In this document: positions 1-8,264 of the stretch, in pieces
Numbering within the stretch: position 1 is the stretch's first letter
Layout of the letters: every line of letters begins with the position of its first letter
NCBI GenBank assembly: GCA_002706585.1
Contig: PALU01000055.1
Coordinates: forward strand, 1-24,398
Direction: 5' to 3'
From: Rickettsiales bacterium
Lineage (GTDB): Bacteria > Pseudomonadota > Alphaproteobacteria > TMED127
Length of the DNA: 24,398 bases
Notes under the pieces: model-generated
What the model was told of the DNA's origin: nothing
The model's database searches: none
The model's input: the letters and a program-made list of their open reading frames with translations, nothing else
Program-made: the position numbers and the translations under genes

Positions 1-70
1 AAAATGCTAAAAATTTCTGAACTATATCTCCTATTCCATAAAATAAACTATTTTTAATTAAAGAGTAAAT
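1..70 (-). CDS. Start of a probable Wzx-type flippase (partial)
   Basis: The minus-strand frame running off the left edge reads LIKNSLFYGIGDIVQKFLAF. This resembles the first membrane segment of Wzx/MATE-like polysaccharide flippases, which often begin with a Lys-Asn-Ser then Tyr-Gly pattern before a long hydrophobic helix. A flippase directly after the last sugar-modifying gene would be normal for such a locus. The frame has no ATG, GTG or TTG between the preceding in-frame stop and this motif, and I see no clear ribosome binding site, so the start drawn here (an ATT at 70-68) is only a placeholder. About 20 informative residues are visible. It could be a remnant, a non-canonical start, or chance. 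Confidence 0.45.
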   Translation of the reverse strand, partial: MYSLIKNSLFYGIGDIVQKFLAF

Positions 71-114
71 TTTGCTTTTCTGTATTATAGTTAAAATTTT
101 AATAATTGCTTATC

Positions 115-1893
115 TCATAAATCAAATAATTCATTTTTTTTATTATCAAAAAACATTAAATACCATAATTGAAAATTGATTAGAGACATTAAAAAATTTA
201 GATTGTCTCCTGTCCACTTTTTTTTTGTGTCTGGTAGGTCAAGTATACTTTTAACAATTTTAACATCCATAAATTCTGAAATGATTTCATAATCTAGAAA
301 CTTCCAATAAGATCCCCAATATTTCTCATCATACAACCAATCACCATAAGGGCTAGAAAACCCAATTTTTTTCCTGTAGACAAAGTCTTTTGGGAAATAT
401 TTTTCAGCATATTTTTTAAATACATATTTACCATAACCTTTATGATCAATAGACCCATCCTTCATCGAAAATCTTGTATCAATAATGTTATTGGCAGTAA
501 AAGGGGGCCTACCCTCAATTCCACTTGCCATAAACATTCGATCATGCCTGGCTAATAATGAATGAAGAGAGCGTTTAATTGTTAAATAAGATGTTTTTTG
601 CGGATTTGACATATATTTAAATTCGTTTGATTCATTTAATTGTTGTATTTTTTTTAAATGATAATTTTCATCATTAATGTCAAATAATTCATGAATCAAT
701 TTATCAGAAACAAAAAATTTGAAAAGTGACATCAAATCTCCGTTGTAGTTCCAACCATCAAAATATCCATTAAATATATCATCAACACCTTCACCTGTAA
801 TCACCACCGAAACATGTTTTTTTATTTTTTTGGCTAATAAATAATATAAACTTGTGCTAGGGCCGGTTATTGGCGCTTCATTATACCAAATTGATCTTGG
901 TAGGGCTTTTTTGACTTCATTGGGTTGAAATAAATATAAATTAGAGTTAATTCCAAATTGATCAACAACTTCATCAATGTATTTTTTTTCAGACCTAGGT
1001 TTATAAAAGATACGTTCATCATCATTAAATATTACAGAAAAGGAATTGATCGGTTTTAAATTTAAAATTTTGCTACTCCATGCTGCAATCAAGGATGAAT
1101 CAATACCACCACTTAACTGAATACCTGTCCTTCTATCATTACGCCACGCATTATCCAAATTTTTAATTAATATTTCCCTTAGTTGCTCTGGGGATGAAGA
1201 AACTTCTCTTGATGGGTCAATTTTCCAAAATGAAACAAAATCAAGGTTGTGCCTATTGCCTATTTTAATTTTAAGATATGATGCTGGGGGGAAAACATAA
1301 ATATTTTTGAAAAAAGTATCAGGCAATTGTACTGACTGGAAAGCAAAAAATTCTGGGATTACGTTTTTATTGATTTCTTTCTTAACGGTAGGATATTCTA
1401 AGATTGGTTTTATTTCAGACGAAGCTATAAAAGTTTTATTGTTTACATAATAGTATAAAGGTTTAATTCCTATATGATCTCTAAAGTATGTTATTTCCTT
1501 TAAATGCTTATCATATATTGCATAAGCAAACATTCCTTCAAGTTTTTTTACAAAATCAACTCCTTCATTTTTGTAGCCCTCTATTAAAACTTCAGTATCA
1601 GTATCAGTTATAAAATGAGATCCATTGGTTTCTAGGTCATGCCTTAGAGCTCTGTAATTATATATAGCTCCATTAAAAATAATCTTATACCTTCCACATC
1701 TACTAGTAAATGGCTGGTCTCCATTTTCTGATAAGTCATGAATTCTTAGACGCCTAGCCCCTAAAGCAATTTCATGTTCAATAAAGATATTTCCACTATC
1801 AGGTCCGCGGTGATGAAGAAGATCATTTATTTTCTTAAACTCATTAGCTTCGAGTTGTATGTTTTCATCGACTATAGATATAAAACCGCACAT
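115..1893 (-). CDS. Asparagine-synthase-like glutamine amidotransferase (first of two)
   Basis: A 592-residue protein with the two-domain layout of glutamine-dependent asparagine synthetase. The class II glutaminase domain begins with the nucleophile Cys2 (MCGF) and has the HRGPD glutamine-site motif near residues 28-32. The synthetase domain has the ATP/pyrophosphate loop SGGIDS at 261-266. In polysaccharide loci such proteins (WbtH type) are thought to turn the carboxyl of a uronic acid into a carboxamide, using glutamine as ammonia donor and ATP. The nearby diamino-uronate pathway and the NeuB-type synthase both supply carboxylated sugars that could be acceptors. The ATG is fixed by the required Met-Cys start and lies 3 bases after the upstream LpxD-like gene, so the two are cotranscribed. 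Housekeeping asparagine synthesis is possible but less likely in this context. Confidence 0.88.
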   Translation of the reverse strand: MCGFISIVDENIQLEANEFKKINDLLHHRGPDSGNIFIEHEIALGARRLRIHDLSENGDQPFTSRCGRYKIIFNGAIYNYRALRHDLETNGSHFITDTDTEVLIEGYKNEGVDFVKKLEGMFAYAIYDKHLKEITYFRDHIGIKPLYYYVNNKTFIASSEIKPILEYPTVKKEINKNVIPEFFAFQSVQLPDTFFKNIYVFPPASYLKIKIGNRHNLDFVSFWKIDPSREVSSSPEQLREILIKNLDNAWRNDRRTGIQLSGGIDSSLIAAWSSKILNLKPINSFSVIFNDDERIFYKPRSEKKYIDEVVDQFGINSNLYLFQPNEVKKALPRSIWYNEAPITGPSTSLYYLLAKKIKKHVSVVITGEGVDDIFNGYFDGWNYNGDLMSLFKFFVSDKLIHELFDINDENYHLKKIQQLNESNEFKYMSNPQKTSYLTIKRSLHSLLARHDRMFMASGIEGRPPFTANNIIDTRFSMKDGSIDHKGYGKYVFKKYAEKYFPKDFVYRKKIGFSSPYGDWLYDEKYWGSYWKFLDYEIISEFMDVKIVKSILDLPDTKKKWTGDNLNFLMSLINFQLWYLMFFDNKKNELFDL

Positions 1894-1896
1894 TTT

Positions 1897-2787
1897 TTAA
1901 TCTTTTCTCCTTGCAGGATTACCAATCCAAATTTGATTTTTTGGTAAGTTCTTTGTTAGAACTGATCCCATACCTAAAACACCTTTTCTACCAACTTTTA
2001 AACCATCTCTGATAACACTCGAAGGTCCAATCCAAGACCCTTCTTCTATTTTAACGCTTCCGCAAATCGAAACGTTGGCCGTAATTATTACATCCTCAGC
2101 AATGTGTACGTTATGAGCAATATGAGAATTATTGTTTATTTTAACCCCATCACAAATTTTAGTTTCTGAAATAGAACCACGCGCAATAGAAACATTCGAG
2201 AAAATTTCTACATTTTTACCAATTTCAACTGAACCAATATGTTCAACTTTTTCATATATGTTTTCTTTATTTTTTACAAATCCAAATCCGTCAACACCAA
2301 TTACGCTTCCGGAATGAATGATGCAATTATTCGAAATATTAACATTATCATAGATTGTAACATTTCCAAAAATTTGACAGTTGTCACCTATTTGTGATTT
2401 TCCGATAATAGTGTTTTGACCGATAAAACAATTATTTCCAATAGATGATTTAATGTGAATTTGAGCTGATGGATGAATTAAAGGTGATTTAATTTTTTTA
2501 AACAAATTTTCTACAATTCTAGAAAATGCTAATCTTGGATTATCAACACAGATAAGGGTTTTATCATCTGGCATATCTAAATTAATTAATGATCTATCAC
2601 AAATGACAACTCTGGCTCGCGTTTCTTTAACTAATTTTTCTTTATTTTTTTTACTAGGGGAGATCCATACTAGCGAATTGTTCGATTCTTTTCCGAGTTC
2701 TTTTATATGATCGAACCAGTTATCTTCATTTCCAATTATCTGACATTTACCATTCAAGATTTTAGATATTTTATTTACCTTAATCAT
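1897..2787 (-). CDS. LpxD-like N-acyltransferase (left-handed beta-helix)
   Basis: A 296-residue protein with the layout of UDP-3-O-acylglucosamine N-acyltransferase. An N-terminal alpha/beta domain (about 1-100) contains the LpxD-like stretch VDNPRLAFSRIVE. A hexapeptide-repeat left-handed beta-helix (about 105-290) carries the family signature GVDGFGF at 164-170. SHIAHNVHI at 221-229 holds His225 at the position of the LpxD catalytic histidine. True LpxD moves a hydroxyacyl chain from acyl carrier protein to the amino group of a lipid A precursor. This protein is shorter than E. coli LpxD (about 341 residues) because it lacks the C-terminal helical extension. The dedicated carrier protein and dehydratase in the same operon suggest transfer of a special acyl group to an amino sugar of the polysaccharide, which is inference. 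The ATG overlaps the stop of the preceding gene by 4 bases (ATGA). Confidence 0.75.
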   Translation of the reverse strand: MIKVNKISKILNGKCQIIGNEDNWFDHIKELGKESNNSLVWISPSKKNKEKLVKETRARVVICDRSLINLDMPDDKTLICVDNPRLAFSRIVENLFKKIKSPLIHPSAQIHIKSSIGNNCFIGQNTIIGKSQIGDNCQIFGNVTIYDNVNISNNCIIHSGSVIGVDGFGFVKNKENIYEKVEHIGSVEIGKNVEIFSNVSIARGSISETKICDGVKINNNSHIAHNVHIAEDVIITANVSICGSVKIEEGSWIGPSSVIRDGLKVGRKGVLGMGSVLTKNLPKNQIWIGNPARRKD

Positions 2788-3521
2788 TTTAAAGCTTTCT
2801 TAATATTTAATCTTCCATCTTTTTTTAAGTCTGCATGGTATTTATTTAAAATGTTATTGGCTCTTCCGTTGACACATCGCTTTATTCTTTCAAAGGGTTC
2901 CATTTCTTTTTCAACCCACCACCCAGGGTGTGTCAATATGTGAAGATGTTTGTCCTCATTCTCATTTAAAACATTTTTTAATCTGCGAAATCTCCAATAT
3001 CCATTTGAATCAGAAATATAAGATATTTTATTTTTGAATTTTTTAGAGTAAGTATTTATTAAGCCTGCATATTTTTCTTTTTCACAAGTCAAAAGAAATT
3101 TTGTAGGATTATGAAAGCTGAATACAGAAGGTTTTATATTGAAAATGCTCTTAAACAAATCAATTTCATTTTTTAAATAATCTTTTAATTGATCTTCTTT
3201 AGAAACATTATAAAACTCGCTATCAAAATGAATGCCTATTTTATGTCCAAGTTCAATAATTTGATAAATAATTTGAGATTGGCTTTTTTCAAGTATATTA
3301 TAATACTCAGAATGAGGATTTATAAAATATGTAGAATTAATATCAAACTGGTTTTCTATGATTGCTAATTTTTTAGCCCTGTTCAATGATAAATCAATAT
3401 CATGCCTCCATATTACAAATTTTTTGTTGTAATCTATTTCATCATATAAAATGAATTCGTAATTTTTTTTTGCGAGACTTAACAACGATTTATATTCTTT
3501 AATTGTGAAATCGTTTTTCAT
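2784..3521 (-). CDS. Polysaccharide-deacetylase-like protein (NodB-type fold)
   Basis: A 245-residue soluble protein with no signal peptide. It has the metal-site pattern of a NodB/carbohydrate esterase 4-like domain: WRHDID at 38-43 supplies the His-Asp and Asp of motif 1, and GHKIGIHFD at 92-100 corresponds to motif 2. Later HNP (about residue 140) and HPGWW (about 200) resemble the remaining active-site loops. Such proteins remove N-acetyl or other acyl groups from amino sugars. Here one could free an amino group for the LpxD-like acyltransferase encoded next, an inference from adjacency. The ATG overlaps the LuxC-like stop by 4 bases and the stop overlaps the next ATG by 4 bases, so translation is probably coupled. 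The cytoplasmic location implies a nucleotide-sugar or other soluble substrate rather than finished polymer. Confidence 0.7.
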   Translation of the reverse strand: MKNDFTIKEYKSLLSLAKKNYEFILYDEIDYNKKFVIWRHDIDLSLNRAKKLAIIENQFDINSTYFINPHSEYYNILEKSQSQIIYQIIELGHKIGIHFDSEFYNVSKEDQLKDYLKNEIDLFKSIFNIKPSVFSFHNPTKFLLTCEKEKYAGLINTYSKKFKNKISYISDSNGYWRFRRLKNVLNENEDKHLHILTHPGWWVEKEMEPFERIKRCVNGRANNILNKYHADLKKDGRLNIKKALK

Positions 3522-4723
3522 AATATTTCAATACTCCGAGAAAGACTATTGATAATTGAGTAACCATCCCAAATGAGGGAAAAATCCATAGTCCTGCCAA
3601 TTGGTACAATTCTATCTATACCCGATGGTCTTAGTTGTTTCATAATCTCCACTAATTCTTTTCTTTTATAACCATAATACGATAAAGTCTGGTATTTCCT
3701 TTTTACAATTTTTGATAACTCCATGAGTGAGGACGCGTGATACTCTGAGAAATAACCGCTATCGCAACGAAATTGCTCTATATTCTCATCTAAGTCATTT
3801 AAAGTTATGCGCCAAATCATATTATCTTCATTTTGATTATAGCTAATATCCTTCAAGTTTATTGCCTGACTATAAAAGTTTGTAAGTTTATTTATTGCCG
3901 CAACAGGCTCAACTTTATACTTCTTTTTTACTAAAGTATAAAGTTTGTCCCAAAATATATTTTTTGCTTTTTTTACATTTGTTTTTGTACCAGTCCAAAT
4001 AAGTAAATGAGGAGATGTACAAGCGTTCTGGTCAAATAAATACGTGTCGTTATAAAAATCATTTGCAACTTTGTCAGGATTGCTATCATTTATAAACTGA
4101 TCTGCATTCAAAGCACACAATGAATAACGATCAGAAAAGGTAATATCAAATGCTTGCGGTTGAAGTGGGTTTTTTCTTACTTGATTGATAGTGTCATCTC
4201 CTCCCCATATAACTCGAACATCGCATTCTTCAGAAAATTTCTTTGTCAATTCACTATCGCGTTCATATCTAATAAGAATAATTCTTTCTGAGATGGTTTT
4301 ATATTGAGATAGCTCTCCAAGTCGATTTATTGTATCAGAAATGACTTCTATTTGATTAAATTTTCTAGATGGAACTCTAACAATATTAGCGTTACCTGCC
4401 AAAAGACCCATTATCAAAGTAAATGCAAAGTTCACAGGCACATTTGATGGCGCAATATGAAAAACTGTTCCCCTCCCCAATTTAACTAGGGTGCTTTCAT
4501 CAAATTTTTTTTTCAATTTTGAGATATTTGATTTTCTACAAAAAAACGCAAATGCTGCAACATCAGGATGTGTTCGTAAGCGAGGATCTTTTTTCAACTC
4601 TTTTGATAATGCATTTAAATAATCTACAATCTCAATTGAGAATGGCTTCATGGGACAAAGTTTTAAAAATTTATTGTAATCCAAGTTAGCAGAAAGATAA
4701 GTATATTCAGAATTGCTGCGCAT
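3518..4723 (-). CDS. LuxC-family acyl-CoA/acyl-protein reductase
   Basis: A 401-residue member of the LuxC family, related to aldehyde dehydrogenases. LuxC reduces an acyl group, received as a thioester on its own cysteine, to an aldehyde with NADPH. The likely acyl-accepting Cys235 lies in FDQNACTSPHL, matching the family pattern Asp-Gln-x-x-Cys-Ser/Thr-Ser-Pro. A nucleotide-binding type segment precedes it (HIAPSNVPVNFAFTLIMGLL from about 89). The gene starts within the last 17 bases of the LuxE-like gene and overlaps the following deacetylase-like gene by 4 bases. No luciferase (luxA/luxB) or LuxD thioesterase is present, so light production is not the role. The aldehyde product is more likely an intermediate for a sugar or ulosonate, which is inference. 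The true substrate chain length is unknown. Confidence 0.85.
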   Translation of the reverse strand: MRSNSEYTYLSANLDYNKFLKLCPMKPFSIEIVDYLNALSKELKKDPRLRTHPDVAAFAFFCRKSNISKLKKKFDESTLVKLGRGTVFHIAPSNVPVNFAFTLIMGLLAGNANIVRVPSRKFNQIEVISDTINRLGELSQYKTISERIILIRYERDSELTKKFSEECDVRVIWGGDDTINQVRKNPLQPQAFDITFSDRYSLCALNADQFINDSNPDKVANDFYNDTYLFDQNACTSPHLLIWTGTKTNVKKAKNIFWDKLYTLVKKKYKVEPVAAINKLTNFYSQAINLKDISYNQNEDNMIWRITLNDLDENIEQFRCDSGYFSEYHASSLMELSKIVKRKYQTLSYYGYKRKELVEIMKQLRPSGIDRIVPIGRTMDFSLIWDGYSIINSLSRSIEIL

Positions 4724-5786
4724 ATGTATCGCTGCACCCCCTTATTTCGGCATTTTTGATACGCCCAATTATTTTAAAATATTTTCCTAGCCGACCGCAA
4801 CTACAATTGTCTTCTCCCAATAAAATACCTTCATCCTCTGTAAGCAAAGAGTGGCCGGGATAACTCATTGGAAGAACCGATAGAGTTTGTATTATACCTT
4901 TCTCACCATTTTTAGCTAGAGAAAAATCGTGCGATCTTCTAATAAGAATATCAGAAAATATTGAGGCATGCATGTTGCCATGTTCACACTCCATATATAT
5001 TGAACCCGTTTGTTCTACCATGCCATAATAATCATGAACAGAAGTTATACCACACAGTTGATTTAATATTTTACGAAATTCTATCGTTGTAACAGATTCA
5101 TTTTCAAGTTTCTTCCAACCCCCACCATGAATTAAAACTGCACTAGAAAGGTCAAGTTTAATATTTTTTTTCTTGATCTCTTTTATGAAGTGTTGGTAAA
5201 TCATAAATGTAAAACCAAAAATAAAAATTCTTCTTCCCCGGTTTTGTTCAATGAATGAAATGACTTTATCAATATTTAACTCCATTTTATCATCTAGTGC
5301 ATATAATCTTTTAGTGCCAAAGATAGAAAATCCTAAAATCCCAGCACCTCGAGCTGAAAACATTTTTCTATTTTTTAACACAGACGAAGAGTCAATTATC
5401 AACAATGGAGTTCTTTTTGATCCAAGAAATGTAGACACAATTTTAGTAAGCACTTTTGACTGGTTTAATGCAGCATTTTTATCTAAAAATATTTTTGAAA
5501 CTGCTTGCCCAGTAGTTCCAGAAGATGTGATTGTTTTAAAAATCTCTTCTTGGGGAATGCTATATAAATCAAACATTTTAAATAGGCGTACAGGAAAAAA
5601 TGGTATATCAGATAGATGGCTTACACCTTTAAAGTCATATTTTAAACTATTAAGCATCTTTTTATAGTGGTGGCAATTATCATAATGATATTTTGTTAAT
5701 ACACTTAAATATTCAACTAGGAGTGAACTTTTATCCTTCCTATTTAAAGAATAAGGAGAAATAGAAAATAAAGGGTCTAACTTCAA
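4707..5786 (-). CDS. LuxE-family acyl-protein synthetase
   Basis: A 359-residue LuxE-type protein. It belongs to the adenylate-forming enzymes and activates a carboxylic acid with ATP before passing the acyl group to its own cysteine and then to LuxC. The phosphate-binding motif SSGTTG is at 88-93. The adenylation-type motif YGMVEQTG and the family stretch following it (ECEHGNMHASIF) are present. Cys351, nine residues from the end in RGCSDT, is in the place expected for the acyl-carrying cysteine of LuxE. The start is a TTG overlapping the TGA of the upstream ligase gene. No strong ribosome binding site is visible, so translational coupling is likely, and no other in-frame start occurs until Met44. 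Pairing with LuxC implies reduction of an acid to an aldehyde. Confidence 0.82.
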   Translation of the reverse strand: MKLDPLFSISPYSLNRKDKSSLLVEYLSVLTKYHYDNCHHYKKMLNSLKYDFKGVSHLSDIPFFPVRLFKMFDLYSIPQEEIFKTITSSGTTGQAVSKIFLDKNAALNQSKVLTKIVSTFLGSKRTPLLIIDSSSVLKNRKMFSARGAGILGFSIFGTKRLYALDDKMELNIDKVISFIEQNRGRRIFIFGFTFMIYQHFIKEIKKKNIKLDLSSAVLIHGGGWKKLENESVTTIEFRKILNQLCGITSVHDYYGMVEQTGSIYMECEHGNMHASIFSDILIRRSHDFSLAKNGEKGIIQTLSVLPMSYPGHSLLTEDEGILLGEDNCSCGRLGKYFKIIGRIKNAEIRGCSDTYAQQF

Positions 5787-7189
5787 TGATCAGTCAATTT
5801 GGAGTATATGGTTTTTCCTGAAGAATTTTTAGGAATTTCACTTATGTATCTTATGGTAAAAGCTCTTGGGTTAATACCAGTTTTTTGACAAAGGTAATTC
5901 TTCACTTCATCAACTCTACTTTTATCAGTTATATATACTATCATATCATCATCTTGCCCACTGGAAGCACAATCAGGTATTATATTTTTTATCAATCTTT
6001 CTGTTTCATCTAAATTAATTCTGTTACCAAATAATTTAATAAAACGTTTTTTTCGTCCAACTATATAATAGTATCCATCCGAATCTCTTTTTGCCATATC
6101 TCCAGTAAATAGCACACCATTGTTTTCGTCACCTTTAGAAAGATCTTCTAAGCAAAAAGCATAACCTAATGATACATTTTTACCTTTATATACAAGTTCT
6201 CCTTCAATGTTATTCTCTTCAATGGTGATTCCATTTTCATCAATCAATGAAAACTCCCCTCCTGGGATAGGAATACCTATGCTACCAATTTTAGAAATAG
6301 AATTTTTAAATGGAAGATAACTCATCCTAGCAGTTGCTTCGGTTTGTCCATACATTATAAAAAAACGTATTCTTTTTTTCTTACAAAATTCTGAAAACTC
6401 AGTATTTAAATTATCACTTAGTTTTCCTCCAGCCTGCGTTATAGTTTTTAAAAATGGCAAATTCATTTTAAAAAAACGGATTTTTTTTAAAATTTCAAAA
6501 GAATAGGGTATCCCTGATAAAGAAGTTGCTCTATGTGATTGCAAAAAGGACCAAAACTCTCTTTCAATTAAAGAATTTTTCGTTAGTAAAATAGTCGCAC
6601 CTTCTATCAAATGACTGTTAATTATTGATAATCCAAAAGAATAATGCATTGGAAGAGATGTGATTGGACGTTCGTTTTGGTCGATTGATAAATAATTAGA
6701 AATCGCCAGCGCATTCGAGTAAATACTTTCATATGTTAATCTCACTAGCTTGGGGCTTCCTGTACTTCCAGAAGTGGATAAAAGCAGCCCCAGTTCTTCG
6801 TGTAATTTATAAATCCTATTTTGAGATAGTTTAATTAAAGAATAACCTAAAATATTAAATTGTATTTCACCTCCAATAAATACAGAATTATTTTTTTCTG
6901 GAGCCCATATATATTTTGGCTTATAAGTATCAATTAGATTATCAAGTAGATCTTGATTTAAACTACTATCAAGCATTAGGGGAACAATATTGTTCGTTAT
7001 AAATGAAAGGTAGCCAACTAAAGAACCAATGGAATTTTCAGCTAGACAAAATACTAGAGATCTTTGTACAATTTTTTCACTTATCAAATGAGTGTAATCA
7101 ATTAATTGGCTGTATGAATATTGATTTTGGTCTGCAGTAATGACTGCAATATTTTTACTATAGACAGATATTTTACTTGAAGTAATTAT
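5783..7189 (-). CDS. AMP-forming acyl/amino-acid ligase with a non-canonical start
   Basis: A member of the acyl-CoA synthetase/NRPS adenylation superfamily. Counting from the only conventional start, a TTG at 7087, the P-loop STSGSTGSPK is at 104-113. MYGQTEATAR, the TGD hinge region (LFTGDMAKRDSDGYYYIVGR) and the C-terminal catalytic-lysine motif SSGKT also follow. The frame stays open upstream of the TTG and encodes what this family has there (IAVITADQNQYSYSQLIDYT), so the TTG is too late. A ribosome binding site AGGAGA at 7204-7199 sits 9 bases before an in-frame ATA (7189) and 12 before an ATT (7186). I place the start at the ATA, giving 468 residues, but a mutated or misread ATG is equally possible. 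The enzyme would activate a carboxylic acid for the carrier protein or for CoA. Confidence 0.8.
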   Translation of the reverse strand: MITSSKISVYSKNIAVITADQNQYSYSQLIDYTHLISEKIVQRSLVFCLAENSIGSLVGYLSFITNNIVPLMLDSSLNQDLLDNLIDTYKPKYIWAPEKNNSVFIGGEIQFNILGYSLIKLSQNRIYKLHEELGLLLSTSGSTGSPKLVRLTYESIYSNALAISNYLSIDQNERPITSLPMHYSFGLSIINSHLIEGATILLTKNSLIEREFWSFLQSHRATSLSGIPYSFEILKKIRFFKMNLPFLKTITQAGGKLSDNLNTEFSEFCKKKRIRFFIMYGQTEATARMSYLPFKNSISKIGSIGIPIPGGEFSLIDENGITIEENNIEGELVYKGKNVSLGYAFCLEDLSKGDENNGVLFTGDMAKRDSDGYYYIVGRKKRFIKLFGNRINLDETERLIKNIIPDCASSGQDDDMIVYITDKSRVDEVKNYLCQKTGINPRAFTIRYISEIPKNSSGKTIYSKLTDH

Positions 7190-7191
7190 AC

Positions 7192-8232
7192 TTACTTGTC
7201 TCCTTTTAAATCTTCCTCAGTAATCAAGATATCTTTTTCTACATCTCTAATAAGAGTTCTACCAATCAAATCATTTAATTTGCTTGGGGCAAATCCGGTT
7301 CCAGGTCTCTTAACATCAAGATCAGCTTTAACCAATTTTTCCCCAGCCTTCAAATCTTTAGAAGATACAACGCTTCTTCTCATAAGCTTTTTTTGCTCCA
7401 TTTCTGCCTGAAAAATAATCCTTTCTTTACCTCCAATGGCCTTGTGCACATTGTTACAATATTTTACGAGTTGAGACATCTCCTCTGGCTCTAAAGCCAT
7501 TTGGTTATCCATCCCTATTTTTGTTTTATCCAAAGTAAAGTGTTTCTCAATCATACATGCACCAAGAGCAATAGCAGCAGAGGGCACCTCAACACCTAGT
7601 GTATGATCTGAAAAGCCAATTGGGTAATCTGGAAATTGATCACGCAAACCTAATATGTTATTTAATCTTATGGTATCAATCTCTGGCGGATAAATCGATA
7701 CACAATGCAATAAACAAAGCCGCTTATTACCTTCTTCCTCAATAACGCTCACAGCATTTCTTATTTCATCCATTTGGCTCATACCAGTGGACAAAATGAT
7801 TGGCATCCCATATTTTGCTATGTAACGAAGATAGGCGTAGTTGTTCAAATCCATTGAAGCTACTTTAAGATATGGAACGTTCCCTAACTCCACAAGAAAG
7901 TCAACCTCAGCTCTTGAGTAAGGTGTTGAAGAAAAACTTATTTGATTTTTGCTGCAAAAATCAGACAATTCTTTAAGTTCATTCTTTGCAAAAGAGAATT
8001 TTTTTACAAATCTTTTAGCAATTGGGTTTTCGTTATAATATGATTTAGAGTATAAAGTATCTACAGACCATGATTGAAACTTAACACAATCACAACCAAC
8101 CTCTTTTGCTTTGAAAATCATTTTCTTGGCAAGTTCCACATCTCCAAAATGGCTTGTATTGACCTCAGCTACTATATAAGGCTTACCGAAGTCACTCAGA
8201 TGTTTAGAGTCATTTAATTGAATTTTAGCCAT
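7192..8232 (-). CDS. neuB: NeuB-family nonulosonate (sialic-acid-type) synthase
   Basis: A 346-residue protein of the NeuB/SpsE family. These condense phosphoenolpyruvate with an aldose, usually a mannosamine-type sugar, to give a nine-carbon ulosonic acid. The TIM-barrel domain covers about 15-270 and a C-terminal antifreeze-like SAF domain about 285-340 (RSVVSSKDLKAGEKL then KRPGTGF). Both metal-binding histidines are present with the canonical 21-residue spacing, in FSDHT and in EKHFT. The acceptor region after EKHFT reads LDKTKIGMDNQ, unlike the usual Gly-Pro-Asp-His of many relatives, so the acceptor may not be ordinary ManNAc. Neither NeuC nor NeuA is in the window. The gene sits between a ThDP enzyme and the acid-activating genes, which points to an unusual acceptor. 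The symbol indicates family only. Start ATG, with AGGAG rather far upstream. Confidence 0.88.
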   Translation of the reverse strand: MAKIQLNDSKHLSDFGKPYIVAEVNTSHFGDVELAKKMIFKAKEVGCDCVKFQSWSVDTLYSKSYYNENPIAKRFVKKFSFAKNELKELSDFCSKNQISFSSTPYSRAEVDFLVELGNVPYLKVASMDLNNYAYLRYIAKYGMPIILSTGMSQMDEIRNAVSVIEEEGNKRLCLLHCVSIYPPEIDTIRLNNILGLRDQFPDYPIGFSDHTLGVEVPSAAIALGACMIEKHFTLDKTKIGMDNQMALEPEEMSQLVKYCNNVHKAIGGKERIIFQAEMEQKKLMRRSVVSSKDLKAGEKLVKADLDVKRPGTGFAPSKLNDLIGRTLIRDVEKDILITEEDLKGDK

Positions 8233-8264
8233 TACTTCTACTATTGCTCCTAAAAGTAATACTT

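Noticed and set aside
5251..5667. Plus-strand open frame of 138 codons
   Set aside because: It lies wholly inside the LuxE-like gene on the opposite strand, where a well-supported protein family is encoded. The same reasoning removes the other plus-strand frames.
3518..5786. Bioluminescence operon
   Set aside because: Only LuxC and LuxE relatives are present. No luciferase subunits, LuxD or LuxG are visible, and the surroundings are sugar genes.
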